Of a stretch of DNA of 64,000 bases, positions 17,640-25,302 are shown in pieces. The stretch spans positions 248,001 through 312,000 of the forward strand of contig NZ_MWPH01000003.1 of assembly GCF_002177135.1 (NCBI RefSeq), given 5' to 3'. The notes beneath the pieces are model-generated. The model was given only the letters and a program-made list of their open reading frames with translations, did no database searches and had not been told where the DNA came from. Made by a program: the position numbers and the translations under genes. Positions within the stretch are counted from its first letter, which is position 1; each line of letters starts with the position of its first letter. This DNA is from Natronolimnobius baerhuensis. GTDB lineage: Archaea; Halobacteriota; Halobacteria; Halobacteriales; Natrialbaceae.

Positions 17640-19049
17640 ATGAAGAAAATTAATAAGGACGATGTCGACGGAGTATCTCAAAATTTAGTATCGAAAATCG
17701 AATCATTTGTTCTCGATTGGATGAATGACAACACCGTTCCCGGTGTGAGCTTCGCATTGGTCGATGGCGATGAAATTATCTACACAGACGGTTTCGGCGC
17801 CAGAAACCTGGAGACGAACGCGCCTGCAACATCGAACACAATATATGGACTCGGATCTGCTACGAAACCGGTTACGGCCACGGCGATACTGCAATTACTC
17901 GAGCGAGAGAAACTAACCCTTGACGACGATCTATCTGATTATTTGCCAGTATTTGAGGATCTATCCGGTGATCCAATTACGATCGAGCAACTACTGACGC
18001 ATACGTCCGGAATGCCCAGCGACGGGGCGGCTATTACCCTCGTTACTCGAGCGGAAATCGGGGCCGGTCCTGAAGTACCGCTCAGCAGTCGATCAGATTT
18101 TTACCGTCATGTTGACGGAGCGACTGAGTGTCGTGTAACCGATAGGCGAGACGAGTTTCTATACTATAATTCGGGATTTGTCCTTCTCGGACACCTTATC
18201 GAAGAGATAACTGGCAGAAAATACACGGACTACGTTGCGAATGAGATTCTTGAACCGTTGGGTATGGAACGGTCGACGTTCACCCAGGCCGCGTTCGAGA
18301 ATAAAGAAGACACGATGCAGCCATATTACTCAGACGGAGACAACATAAAACAGGGCCGTACCGTTTTTGATGAGAATATCTCCCCTGCTGGCGGGTTATT
18401 CGGCTCCGTTACTGATATTGCGACATTTGTTTCGAATACTATCACTTGTCCAGACCAGTGTTCCATTCCAAATATCGATACTGACGTGATAACCGAAATG
18501 CAACAACCACAAGCGGTTATGACGACTCGACTTGACGGCACAGAGACCCGATACGGATACGGTTGGATGAGACAACCGTTGACGGATCGTACTCTCGTTG
18601 GCCATGGAGGTGCCTCTGCAACATCTAGCTTTGGGTACTGGGGCGAGCAGAACGGTACTCTTGGGGTAGCAATCGGGTGCAATAAGGCTCCGCGAATTTC
18701 GTCGAGATACGTAGGGGAGGCTATTATTTCGATCGCCCGCGGGCATGCCCCATCTCAGACGGTGCTTCCATTTATGCTGGAAAAAAAGTATAACCAGATT
18801 GTTGGAGAATACCAAATGTACCGCGATATTCAGTCGGCAACTGTCGAAAAGAACGGGCAAATACTAGAAATAAGCTACGACACTCCCGTTGGGAAACAGA
18901 GTCAACCCCTATTTCCAGAATCTCCTGCACCGGATGAGTTTTCCTTTTTTACACTTACTGGAGCTGGTACACGAGTTCCCGTGGAATTCCATCTAAAAGA
19001 CGGTTATGTCGAGTTAGAACAAAGCCGACTGCGACTCCGTCAGGAATAG
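17640..19049 (+). CDS. Serine hydrolase of the beta-lactamase / S12 family
   Basis: 469 residues without a signal peptide. The three active-site elements of the class C beta-lactamase/D-peptidase fold are present: S-x-x-K (SATK, Ser73-Lys76), Y-x-N (YYNSG near 175) and H-x-G replacing K-T-G (VGHGGA near 321). The last ~100 residues form the lipocalin-like C-terminal domain frequent in this family. Such enzymes act as D-aminopeptidases, esterases or peptidases rather than as antibiotic resistance proteins in archaea without murein. The start at 17640 lies behind an AT-rich promoter. It converges with the S9 peptidase gene 37 bases away. In this context a role in peptide processing is plausible but unproven. 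Confidence 0.85.
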   Translation: MKKINKDDVDGVSQNLVSKIESFVLDWMNDNTVPGVSFALVDGDEIIYTDGFGARNLETNAPATSNTIYGLGSATKPVTATAILQLLEREKLTLDDDLSDYLPVFEDLSGDPITIEQLLTHTSGMPSDGAAITLVTRAEIGAGPEVPLSSRSDFYRHVDGATECRVTDRRDEFLYYNSGFVLLGHLIEEITGRKYTDYVANEILEPLGMERSTFTQAAFENKEDTMQPYYSDGDNIKQGRTVFDENISPAGGLFGSVTDIATFVSNTITCPDQCSIPNIDTDVITEMQQPQAVMTTRLDGTETRYGYGWMRQPLTDRTLVGHGGASATSSFGYWGEQNGTLGVAIGCNKAPRISSRYVGEAIISIARGHAPSQTVLPFMLEKKYNQIVGEYQMYRDIQSATVEKNGQILEISYDTPVGKQSQPLFPESPAPDEFSFFTLTGAGTRVPVEFHLKDGYVELEQSRLRLRQE

Positions 19050-19086
19050 ATCCCACAGTGGGTCATGGACTACTGTCCAATGACAG

Positions 19087-20898
19087 TTACAGGAGATGCG
19101 TTTCGAAAAAGTCAGTTGCTCTTTTACAGATTTCGATTCGATGTGCTCGATCATCTATTCGGTGACCTACGTCTGGAATGAACAGCGTTTCGACAGGGAT
19201 ATTCTGGTCTTTTGCCTGTTTCGCAAATTGTCGTACTTGGTTAATCGGGATCCGAGAATCATTTTCACCATGAACGATAAGTAATGGTGATTGGATATTT
19301 TCAACGTCAGTGATCGGACTGAGGTCTTCGAGTAATTCCCTGTGTTCGTCCAGCGATCCGTATTCGGCCTCCCGAAGTTCGCGACGCCACGGACCCGTGT
19401 TCTTTAGATACGTTTCGAAGTCGACGATCGGTGAGATAGCGAGTCCGCCGGCGAACTTCTCCGGCCATCGGGTCATTGCGGCTAGGACGAGAAACCCGCC
19501 GTAGGAAATACCACTAAGTAATATTTGGTCGCTATTGATACTATTCTTCTCGCTGAGCCAATCAGCAGCGGCTTCGACATCTCGGATCCCATCCGGCCGC
19601 TTCTCCACATCATCTAGTCCGAGGTACTCTTTGCCGTACCCTGAGGAGCCCCTGAAATTGGGTTCGAGTCGAGCAAAACCTTGCTCGAGATAATATTCTC
19701 GAAACGGGTCGATAGTTGGATAAATCTGGCTCCGCGGACCGCCGTGAAGGTGTATCATTGCAGGATACGAAGCCCCGGTAAATTGTTCCGGTGTCGTGTA
19801 GAACGATGGGACATCGAGTCCGTCGAATGAGGGATACGTTACGGGCTCCGGTTCGGTATAGGTTCGATCAGGGACGGGGGCAGTAAAGTCCGTCCATCGT
19901 GTGATATCCCCGGTTTTGATCTCGACTGTATAGACGTCGGGCTTCCCGTCGGAAGGATAGTGGACCAATCCGAGACGAGTTCCTTCTCGATCTATTGTTA
20001 GGGACCGAGACACACCGGCTGGAAAGGTCGGAGAGGGAAACGTGGTTACCTCGTCCGGTTTCACAAATCGAGCTGCTTTGACCGCCGAGTACCCATTTTT
20101 CGACTGGATATATCCGAGTTGTTTCGAGGGCGAGTGATAGACTAATCGTTTGATATTCGCCTCCGGCTGAAGAACCGGCACTAGGTCGAGAGAAATGAGA
20201 TCAAGGCGGGCGAGATACAGCCAGTTAGCGTCCTTATCTGTGAGAAGATAGAGTGAATCCTCATCTGAGCCCCAGACGATCGATTTGTAGCGCGTTTCGT
20301 TTGTCGGACCGTCGGTAAGTAGTTCCGACTCACCTGTTTCGATATTGATTAGGTGAATGTCTGTATTAAAACTAGAATGTTTCTCTATGACTAGTAGTTT
20401 GTCATCAGTTGGACTCCATCCTAATGGAACGATAATTGACTGATGATCATGCTCGTAGATGCATCTGGCAGTTCCATACGACTGATTGCGGTTCTGTACG
20501 TAGATATCGAACACATCTGATTGGCGGCTATTCGCCGCGTAGGCAACTTGCTCACCATTACTTGACCACCCTCCCCATCGGTGGACCACCGACGGTTCAG
20601 TCGTTAGTTTTGTTACAGTCTTTTGATCGCTGGTGAGGAGGGATATTTGTATTCGGCCATCACCGAATTGATCCAATCCGAAAGCAATCTCGGTACCCGT
20701 TGGGGACCATGCATACCACTGTACACTACCATCGGTAAACGTTCGCTGCTGTGGCCACTGTCCGGGTTCTGTGAGTTCCCAAATTTCACGAGTAGACGAC
20801 AGGTCACTTATAAAAAAAAGGCGGTCACCGGCTGGTCCAAACGTTGGTTTCGTAACAGCACGAACATGCATATATCGATCAATCGGATATCCAGTCAT
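19087..20898 (-). CDS. S9-family (prolyl oligopeptidase-like) serine peptidase
   Basis: 603 residues: an N-terminal seven-bladed beta-propeller (residues ~1-340, with repeated WSPTG/WSSNG-type blade motifs) and a C-terminal alpha/beta hydrolase domain. Catalytic residues are visible as the serine in SGISYGGF (~464), the aspartate in GENDSRIP (~547) and the histidine in DVGHRID (~577). The propeller limits substrates to short peptides; no signal peptide is seen, so it should act in the cytoplasm. It is divergent from the 28-residue peptide gene, 200 bases away, which makes it a good candidate for leader removal or peptide turnover (inference). ATG 20898 gives MTGYPIDRY; a second Met is nine residues in. 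Confidence 0.9.
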   Translation of the reverse strand: MTGYPIDRYMHVRAVTKPTFGPAGDRLFFISDLSSTREIWELTEPGQWPQQRTFTDGSVQWYAWSPTGTEIAFGLDQFGDGRIQISLLTSDQKTVTKLTTEPSVVHRWGGWSSNGEQVAYAANSRQSDVFDIYVQNRNQSYGTARCIYEHDHQSIIVPLGWSPTDDKLLVIEKHSSFNTDIHLINIETGESELLTDGPTNETRYKSIVWGSDEDSLYLLTDKDANWLYLARLDLISLDLVPVLQPEANIKRLVYHSPSKQLGYIQSKNGYSAVKAARFVKPDEVTTFPSPTFPAGVSRSLTIDREGTRLGLVHYPSDGKPDVYTVEIKTGDITRWTDFTAPVPDRTYTEPEPVTYPSFDGLDVPSFYTTPEQFTGASYPAMIHLHGGPRSQIYPTIDPFREYYLEQGFARLEPNFRGSSGYGKEYLGLDDVEKRPDGIRDVEAAADWLSEKNSINSDQILLSGISYGGFLVLAAMTRWPEKFAGGLAISPIVDFETYLKNTGPWRRELREAEYGSLDEHRELLEDLSPITDVENIQSPLLIVHGENDSRIPINQVRQFAKQAKDQNIPVETLFIPDVGHRIDDRAHRIEICKRATDFFETHLL

Positions 20899-21039
20899 AT
20901 AGCATATATGTTGGGTGTTGAATTAATATCTATTGGAATGTAATACGTATGTAGCTTTATATGTGGTTGGGCCAAAGTGCAAACCTATTAGTATTTTTTA
21001 TCATCTATGTTTAAAATACTAACACCAAAAGAATTAATA

Positions 21040-21098
21040 TAATGGGGTCACATATACTATATACTGGGACTTGATAACGCCCTCGGAGGTGACACACA
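21040..21098 (+). promoter_or_regulatory. Promoter and strong Shine-Dalgarno of the 28-residue peptide gene
   Basis: An AT-rich block with CATATACTATATACT (about 21,052-21,066) provides a TATA-like box. GGAGGTGA at 21,085-21,092 pairs with eight bases of the 16S rRNA 3' end and is six bases from the ATG. This is unusually strong for haloarchaea, where most transcripts are leaderless. Confidence 0.65.
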
Positions 21099-21185
21099 AT
21101 GGAAAATATTTCAGACCTTACCGACATTGCCGCAGCAGAGTCCGATGAAGATGACTGTGGATGTCTAATCATCGTCGACGAATAA
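21099..21185 (+). CDS. 28-residue acidic peptide with C-terminal Cys-Gly-Cys tail (candidate RiPP precursor)
   Basis: The ORF is ATG-GAA-AAT ... GAC-GAA-TAA. The first 19 residues are acidic and helix-prone (MENISDLTDIAAA at the start, then an S-D-E-D-D run), and the last nine are CGCLIIVDE. Length, acidic leader-like N-terminus and a short cysteine-containing tail are what ribosomally made, modified peptides look like. It has its own promoter, an excellent Shine-Dalgarno and a terminator hairpin directly after the stop, so it is very unlikely to be a chance ORF. Neighbours are an S9 peptidase, an S12 hydrolase, an RND exporter and a DUF6895-like protein. No lanthionine synthetase, YcaO or radical-SAM gene is visible, so any modification is unknown. 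Alternatives: a small toxin, signal or metal-binding peptide. Confidence 0.7.
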   Translation: MENISDLTDIAAAESDEDDCGCLIIVDE

Positions 21186-21186
21186 G

Positions 21187-21206
21187 CACGGTATCCGTGT
21201 TTTGTT
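21187..21206 (+). terminator. Terminator hairpin of the peptide gene
   Basis: CACGG-TAT-CCGTG (21,187-21,199) followed by TTTTGTT begins one base after the stop codon of the 28-residue peptide gene. It marks the message as monocistronic. Confidence 0.6.
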
Positions 21207-21344
21207 GAATAGATATATGACTATTTTTAGCTGTAAGTTAGCGTTGACTTCGCATTTTAACACCCATGCTATTATTAAATCAACATACTTATAAATATTA
21301 AAATCATATTAGATATTGATGGAAGAAAAACCAGATGGTAAGAT

Positions 21345-21800
21345 ATGATGAAAGCGATAAAATATACTGTGGGCCTCCTAGTCGTCGTTGGTTTGCTTTT
21401 CGGGCTGTTCACTGCATACGTGAACGGTGTTGGAGGAATCTATCCGCACGATCATGGCGAACTTGATGTCACGGTCGACGGTGAGTCCATCAACTTCGAT
21501 CAATCGGAGCACCACAACCAGCATCCAACATTCCACTTTCACGAGGGATACGGTCAAACGTGGCACCACCACCCAGAAAGTCCCCTGCAACCATGGGAGT
21601 TCGAACGAATGACCGTCGCGGAAGCGCTAGCAACGTTAGATATGGCCGTTACCGAATCGACTTTCACTCTCGATGGTACCACATACGATGACGATCACTC
21701 CGAAACAACAGTTGAGATTGAAGTAAACGACACTTCGATTAATCCGCAAGAACATCTCATTCACGACGAAGATTACATTAGTATCACCGTCGAATCATAG
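21345..21800 (+). CDS. Membrane-anchored histidine-rich protein (probable metal binding)
   Basis: 151 residues. One N-terminal membrane helix (residues ~5-26) is followed by an exported domain that is exceptionally rich in histidine: PHDHGE, EHHNQHPTFHFHEG and TWHHHPES lie within ~50 residues. This resembles a small archaeal family with the pattern F-H-F-H-E-G-x-G-x-x-W-H-x-H, probably binding Cu, Zn or Ni outside the cell (family recall, unverified). A beta-grasp-like C-terminal half follows (VTVDG, LDGTTYDDD, VEIEVNDTSI). The N-terminus is MMKAIKY; the second ATG (21,348) is equally possible. A nine-codon ORF (21,319-21,348) placed ~25 bases after a TATA-like box overlaps the start, suggesting a leaderless transcript with re-initiation. 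Confidence 0.75.
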   Translation: MMKAIKYTVGLLVVVGLLFGLFTAYVNGVGGIYPHDHGELDVTVDGESINFDQSEHHNQHPTFHFHEGYGQTWHHHPESPLQPWEFERMTVAEALATLDMAVTESTFTLDGTTYDDDHSETTVEIEVNDTSINPQEHLIHDEDYISITVES

Positions 21801-21890
21801 AAAACCGGTATTCATTGTTTCGGGTTCCTTTGGCCGCCGAAGCAATGCTTATTCTCGTCATATACATGATTTCATTGGAATCAATTATTG

Positions 21891-22411
21891 CTACCGTTCG
21901 AGTCGTCCACAATAACCGAGAACGGTGATTCGAGGTGACTCAAGCGAATCTCCGTTGCTACGTTGTTGGGGTTTCCTTACAACGCCACTCCGAGATTCGA
22001 TCTCGAACTCGTAGAGCGTTACGTCGGTTGTATATGGCCCTTCTTCGAATAGCGTCGGGTGCCACGCTTTCTCGAAGGCTGACCCGACGTGGTCCCACTC
22101 ATCGGAGGGCACCTCCCCAAGCCGGCCCATCAGCTGGACGCTTTGCCAGTCGACCGGAGAGGACGCCTCGTAGACCAGAAACTGCGTGGCTTTGGCCCTG
22201 TCGCTCAACTCTCGCTTGCGGCTCTCGTCGTCGTACAGGTACGTAAAGTAGAGCCGCGAGTCGCCGTCGAAGCCAAAGGAAAGCGGGATCAGATACGGGT
22301 CCCTGCCGTTGGCGAGTCCTAGGACGCCGACGCCCTGCCGTCCAAAACGTCTCGGATCTCGTTGTCGTCCAGTCACTCAATGTCGATCCCCCCGAGTACG
22401 TCGACAATCAT
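21891..22411 (-). pseudogene. Broken pyridoxamine 5'-phosphate oxidase (PPOX)-like gene
   Basis: The frame 21,891-~22,350 encodes a clear flavin-binding split-barrel: GVGVLGLANGRDPYLIPLSFGFDGD, then LYFTYLYDDESRKRELSDRA and VQLMGRLGEVPSDEWD, as in the small haloarchaeal PPOX proteins. Its proper N-terminus is in another frame: reading from an ATG at 22,411 gives MIVDVLGGIDIE, then TGA (probably once TGG), then LDDNEIRDVLDG, after which one base is missing before QGVGVLG. So there is one in-frame stop and one frameshift. It lies at the right edge of the AT-rich island and could have been damaged by its arrival. A sequencing error could explain one lesion but hardly both. Confidence 0.75.
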
Positions 22412-22526
22412 GTGCGACAGTGCCACCGGCGGCCGGATTAACCCGCCTGACAATTGCCACTGAAAGGGAATTTTCGACGTGTCTCTCGTGATTCGGGGTC
22501 GACGACTGCTGCTTCTGTTTACTGAG

Positions 22527-22931
22527 TTACCGCCAGTACTTGAGAAGTCGGCACAGGAGGCCGTCGGTCTCGTTCTTGTTCGACATTGTGTTGTCGTCCT
22601 GAGTCGTGTCGTCAGTTCGCTCCGCAAGCAGTCGCTCGTACTGTGTGATGAGATCGTATTGGCGTTCTTCGCTCGTCTTGAGGGTACGTTCCAGCGCGGT
22701 CACCTGCGTCTGGAGTTTCGTGCGCTCAATTCGGTGTGCCAGCGGGGCGTCCGACTCGGCCGCCCGAGTCTTCGGTTTCGAGTCGCCGACCGACTGTGAA
22801 CGCGGGCCTATCGGAGATTCGAACTCGAGTTCGACGCCGTCGGTTGGGTGGGCGTCATTGTCTCGCTCGCTGGAATCGTTTGACGTGTCGGCTTGGCGGT
22901 CAGTCGGGATGGGGTGCTGGTCGACGGACAT
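22527..22931 (-). CDS. Hypothetical coiled-coil protein
   Basis: 134 residues, hydrophilic and low-complexity at the N-terminus (many D, S, T, P), with a predicted coiled coil at about residues 75-110 (RIERTKLQTQVTALERTLK and following heptads), then a Q/D/N-rich linker and the end LLCRLLKYWR, which may be a short amphipathic membrane-binding tail. ATG 22,931 (MSVDQHPIP) is preferred over the upstream ATG at 22,940. No family is recognised. It stands alone between the PPOX pseudogene and threonine synthase. Confidence 0.55.
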   Translation of the reverse strand: MSVDQHPIPTDRQADTSNDSSERDNDAHPTDGVELEFESPIGPRSQSVGDSKPKTRAAESDAPLAHRIERTKLQTQVTALERTLKTSEERQYDLITQYERLLAERTDDTTQDDNTMSNKNETDGLLCRLLKYWR

Positions 22932-23023
22932 GGACAGCACAACCGTATGCGAGACAGTGACAAAAGGTTCAGTCAGTCGCGCGTCAGACGCGTCTGACGC
23001 AAGTCATTCGAATGACGGCTGTG

Positions 23024-24289
23024 TTACTCGGAGAGGTGCTCGAGGATTCCGTCGGTCTCTGCGGGCACTGGCTCCGGCTCTGCTCCGGCGGCGGCCGCAG
23101 CGTCGGGGTCTTTGAGCAGGTGGCCGGTCGTCAGGCAGGCAACGCGCTCGTCGTCGTCAACGATGCCCTCGGCACGCAGCTTGCGGAGGCCGGCGACGGA
23201 GGCCGCAGACGCCGGTTCGACGCCGATGCCTTCGCCCGCGAGATCGCGCTGGGCGTCCGTGATTTCCTCGTCGGAGACCGAAATCGCGGTCCCGCCAGTT
23301 TCGCGGATACCCGGCAGCGCCTTCGGTGCGTTGACCGGGTTACCGATTCGGATCGCCGTCGCGCGCGTTTCGACATCTTCCCAGCGTCGGACCTCGTCTG
23401 CGCCGTTCTCAACTGCTTCGACCATCGGCGCTGCGCCCTCGGCCTGGACGCCCGTCAGTTTCGGCACCTCGTCTTCCTCGAGTGAGCCCACCTGGACAAG
23501 TTCGCGGAAGGCCTTGTACAGCGCCGACGTGTTGCCCGCGTTGCCGACGGGGAGAACGATTCGATCCGGCACGGTGTCGTAGTCCGCGAGAAAGCCCTCG
23601 AGAATCTCGAGGCCAATCGTCTTCTGGCCCTCGAGGCGGAACGGGTTCAGCGAGTTCAGCAGGTAGGCTTCACCCTGCTGGGCGAGTTCCTGGACGATGT
23701 CGAGGCAGGCGTCGAAGTTGCCGTCGACCTCGAGAATGCGCGCGCCGTGCAGGCTGGCTTGGGCGATCTTGCCCGCTGCAACTTTCCCTGCTGGCAGGAG
23801 CACAAGCGTCTCCATCCCGCCGCGGGAGCCGTAGGCGGCGAGTGCGGCGCTCGTATTTCCGGTCGACGCACAGGCGAGTCGCCCGACGCCCAACTCTTTC
23901 GCGACGGCGACGCCGACGGTCATGCCGCGGTCTTTGAACGATCCCGTCGGGTTCATCCCCTCGTGTTTGATTCGCAGGGCCTCGACGCCGATATCCTCCT
24001 CGAGCCGTGGCACCTCGTACAGCGGCGTTGCGCCCTCCTGGGTCGTCACGCCTTCTTCGAGCGGGAGTGCGTCGGCGTAGCGCCAGACTCCCTGGCCCTG
24101 GCCCTCGTAGTCTTCAAGCGTCGGGAGGTCGTCGTAGCGAACCTCGAGCAAGCCGTCACACTCGTCGCAGGTGTAGCGCACGTCGTCGAAGGGCGCGAAC
24201 GTTTCACCGCACTCGATACACTCGAGCCAGACGCCGTCGTCGGCGTCGTCGGGCACGGTCGGCTGGTCGGCCGAGAGACTGAGACTCAT
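23024..24289 (-). CDS. thrC: Threonine synthase
   Basis: 421-residue PLP enzyme that converts O-phosphohomoserine to threonine. The N-terminus has the zinc-ribbon-like pair of C-x-x-C motifs (CIECG and CDECD) found in archaeal threonine synthases. The PLP lysine is in NPTGSFKDRG (~residue 115), the phosphate loop in VGNAGNTSA, and the substrate loop in ACASTGNTSAAL. Length and motif order match the family throughout. ATG 24,289 is the first in frame. The gene has no obvious operon partner; the next gene on the left is the coiled-coil protein. Confidence 0.95.
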   Translation of the reverse strand: MSLSLSADQPTVPDDADDGVWLECIECGETFAPFDDVRYTCDECDGLLEVRYDDLPTLEDYEGQGQGVWRYADALPLEEGVTTQEGATPLYEVPRLEEDIGVEALRIKHEGMNPTGSFKDRGMTVGVAVAKELGVGRLACASTGNTSAALAAYGSRGGMETLVLLPAGKVAAGKIAQASLHGARILEVDGNFDACLDIVQELAQQGEAYLLNSLNPFRLEGQKTIGLEILEGFLADYDTVPDRIVLPVGNAGNTSALYKAFRELVQVGSLEEDEVPKLTGVQAEGAAPMVEAVENGADEVRRWEDVETRATAIRIGNPVNAPKALPGIRETGGTAISVSDEEITDAQRDLAGEGIGVEPASAASVAGLRKLRAEGIVDDDERVACLTTGHLLKDPDAAAAAGAEPEPVPAETDGILEHLSE

Positions 24290-24444
24290 TGTCGAGCGAG
24301 AAGTGGGCGAGTGGCAAAAAGCACGTGGATTGGTTCTCGCCTACTCCGTACGTGTTTTGCTCGCTCCTCTCGGTTGAATCGTGACTCGTTTCTCGAGTTC
24401 CAGTAGCGATGACGAGAACCCCCAGTGACACCGGCAAAAGACTT

Positions 24445-24459
24445 GTATACATTGTATAC
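24445..24459. promoter_or_regulatory. Palindromic operator of the toxin-antitoxin pair
   Basis: GTATAC-ATT-GTATAC lies 13-27 bases before the antitoxin ATG, where the TATA box is expected. A third related half-site (CATGTATTC) follows. A palindrome over the promoter suggests autorepression by the antitoxin. Confidence 0.55.
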
Positions 24460-24471
24460 CATGTATTCACC

Positions 24472-24762
24472 ATGGGGACGATTTCAGCGCGCGTTCCAGA
24501 CGACCTCGAGTCGGAACTCGAGGAGTACCTCGAGGAGGAACGACTCGACCGGAGTACAGCCGTCCGAAAACTCCTCTCGGAGGGCCTCGACGAGTGGCGT
24601 CGCGAGCGGGCACTCGAGCGACTCGCCGCGGGCGAGACGACGCTCTCGAAGGCCGCCGACACGGCCGGACTCTCCGTTTGGGAGTTCGCACAACTCGCGG
24701 ACGAATGCGACGTGACGTGGGTCTCGAGCGATCATCTCGAGTCGGATCTCGAGGAGTTGTGA
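24472..24762 (+). CDS. UPF0175-type antitoxin
   Basis: 96 residues. The N-terminal ribbon-helix-helix (ISARVPDDLESELEEYLEEERLDRSTAVRKLLSEGL) is a DNA-binding antitoxin module. The second half (ALERLAAGETTLSKAADTAGLSVWEFAQLADECDV) is the UPF0175 signature found next to DUF3368 PIN-like toxins. The start at 24,472 (MGTISARVPD) is chosen because the RHH fold begins there and a palindromic operator sits over the promoter; an upstream in-frame ATG lacks family features. The stop TGA is directly followed by the toxin ATG, with no spacer, so translation is coupled. Confidence 0.88.
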   Translation: MGTISARVPDDLESELEEYLEEERLDRSTAVRKLLSEGLDEWRRERALERLAAGETTLSKAADTAGLSVWEFAQLADECDVTWVSSDHLESDLEEL

Positions 24763-25275
24763 ATGTGGGTTTTCGACGCGACACCGCTCATTTATCTCGC
24801 GAAAGTCGAGCAACTGGATCTCGTTTCGGCGCTCAATGGGACGTGTTACATCCCTGACCGGGTGTACGCAGAAGTCGTGACGACCGGTCTCGAGGAAGGC
24901 TATCCTGATGCCCGCCGCATCGAACAGCGTGTCGATGCAGGGGCTCTCGAGGTCGTTTCAACCCCTGACTCCCCACTCTGGGATCGATTACAGGGCAATC
25001 CTCGGTTGAGCGATGCGGATGGTGCGGTGCTTGTCTGTGCCGACCAGTTCGATGCAACTGCCGTCATGGACGAAGCCGCCGGTCGAACGGCTGCGGCGGT
25101 CGAAGATATCGAGACCAAAAGAACGGCATACCTTGTCCTCTCGTGCACTAAGAACGGCCATCTTCCTGTTGCAGAAGCGCGTGAGACTATCGACGCGATG
25201 GTCGAAGCTGGCTGGCACTGTGCGCCTGCTCTCTACGCGAAAATCGTCCACAAATTGGATTCGTTCGACAACTGA
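24763..25275 (+). CDS. DUF3368-type PIN-domain-like toxin
   Basis: 170 residues. The N-terminus has the PIN motif VFDATPLIYLAKV (first acidic residue), followed by IPDRVYAEVV (conserved Glu), LSDADGAVLVCA (the third acid pair) and a late A-V-M-D-E region. This is the layout of DUF3368 ribonuclease-like toxins that pair with UPF0175 antitoxins. It is translated from an ATG immediately after the antitoxin stop and converges with argF 27 bases away. The catalytic acids are all present, so it may be active. Confidence 0.85.
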   Translation: MWVFDATPLIYLAKVEQLDLVSALNGTCYIPDRVYAEVVTTGLEEGYPDARRIEQRVDAGALEVVSTPDSPLWDRLQGNPRLSDADGAVLVCADQFDATAVMDEAAGRTAAAVEDIETKRTAYLVLSCTKNGHLPVAEARETIDAMVEAGWHCAPALYAKIVHKLDSFDN

Positions 25276-25302
25276 AAATCGGTTATTGCTCGCAGTCGAT
25301 GC

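Larger units (their letters stand above)
12880..21850. other. Low-GC accessory island (probable horizontal transfer)
   Basis: Across about 9 kb the DNA is visibly AT-richer, third codon positions are mixed instead of G/C, and CTAG, strongly avoided elsewhere in the window, occurs often (about 17 by eye, against about 7 in the other 55 kb). CTCGAG, very dense elsewhere, becomes rare. Contents: RND exporter, DUF6895-like protein, S12 hydrolase, S9 peptidase, 28-residue peptide gene, His-rich protein. The right side abuts a broken PPOX gene. No integrase, tRNA or direct-repeat boundary was found. Confidence 0.75.

Noticed and set aside
17454-17681. A 75-codon minus-strand ORF between the DUF6895-like and S12 genes
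   Set aside because: AT-rich promoter DNA read through in one frame, overlapping the S12 start; no coding character or start signal.
17640-19049. Antibiotic-resistance beta-lactamase
   Set aside because: Has H-x-G instead of K-T-G and an archaeal context without murein; a peptidase or esterase role in the S12 family is more likely.
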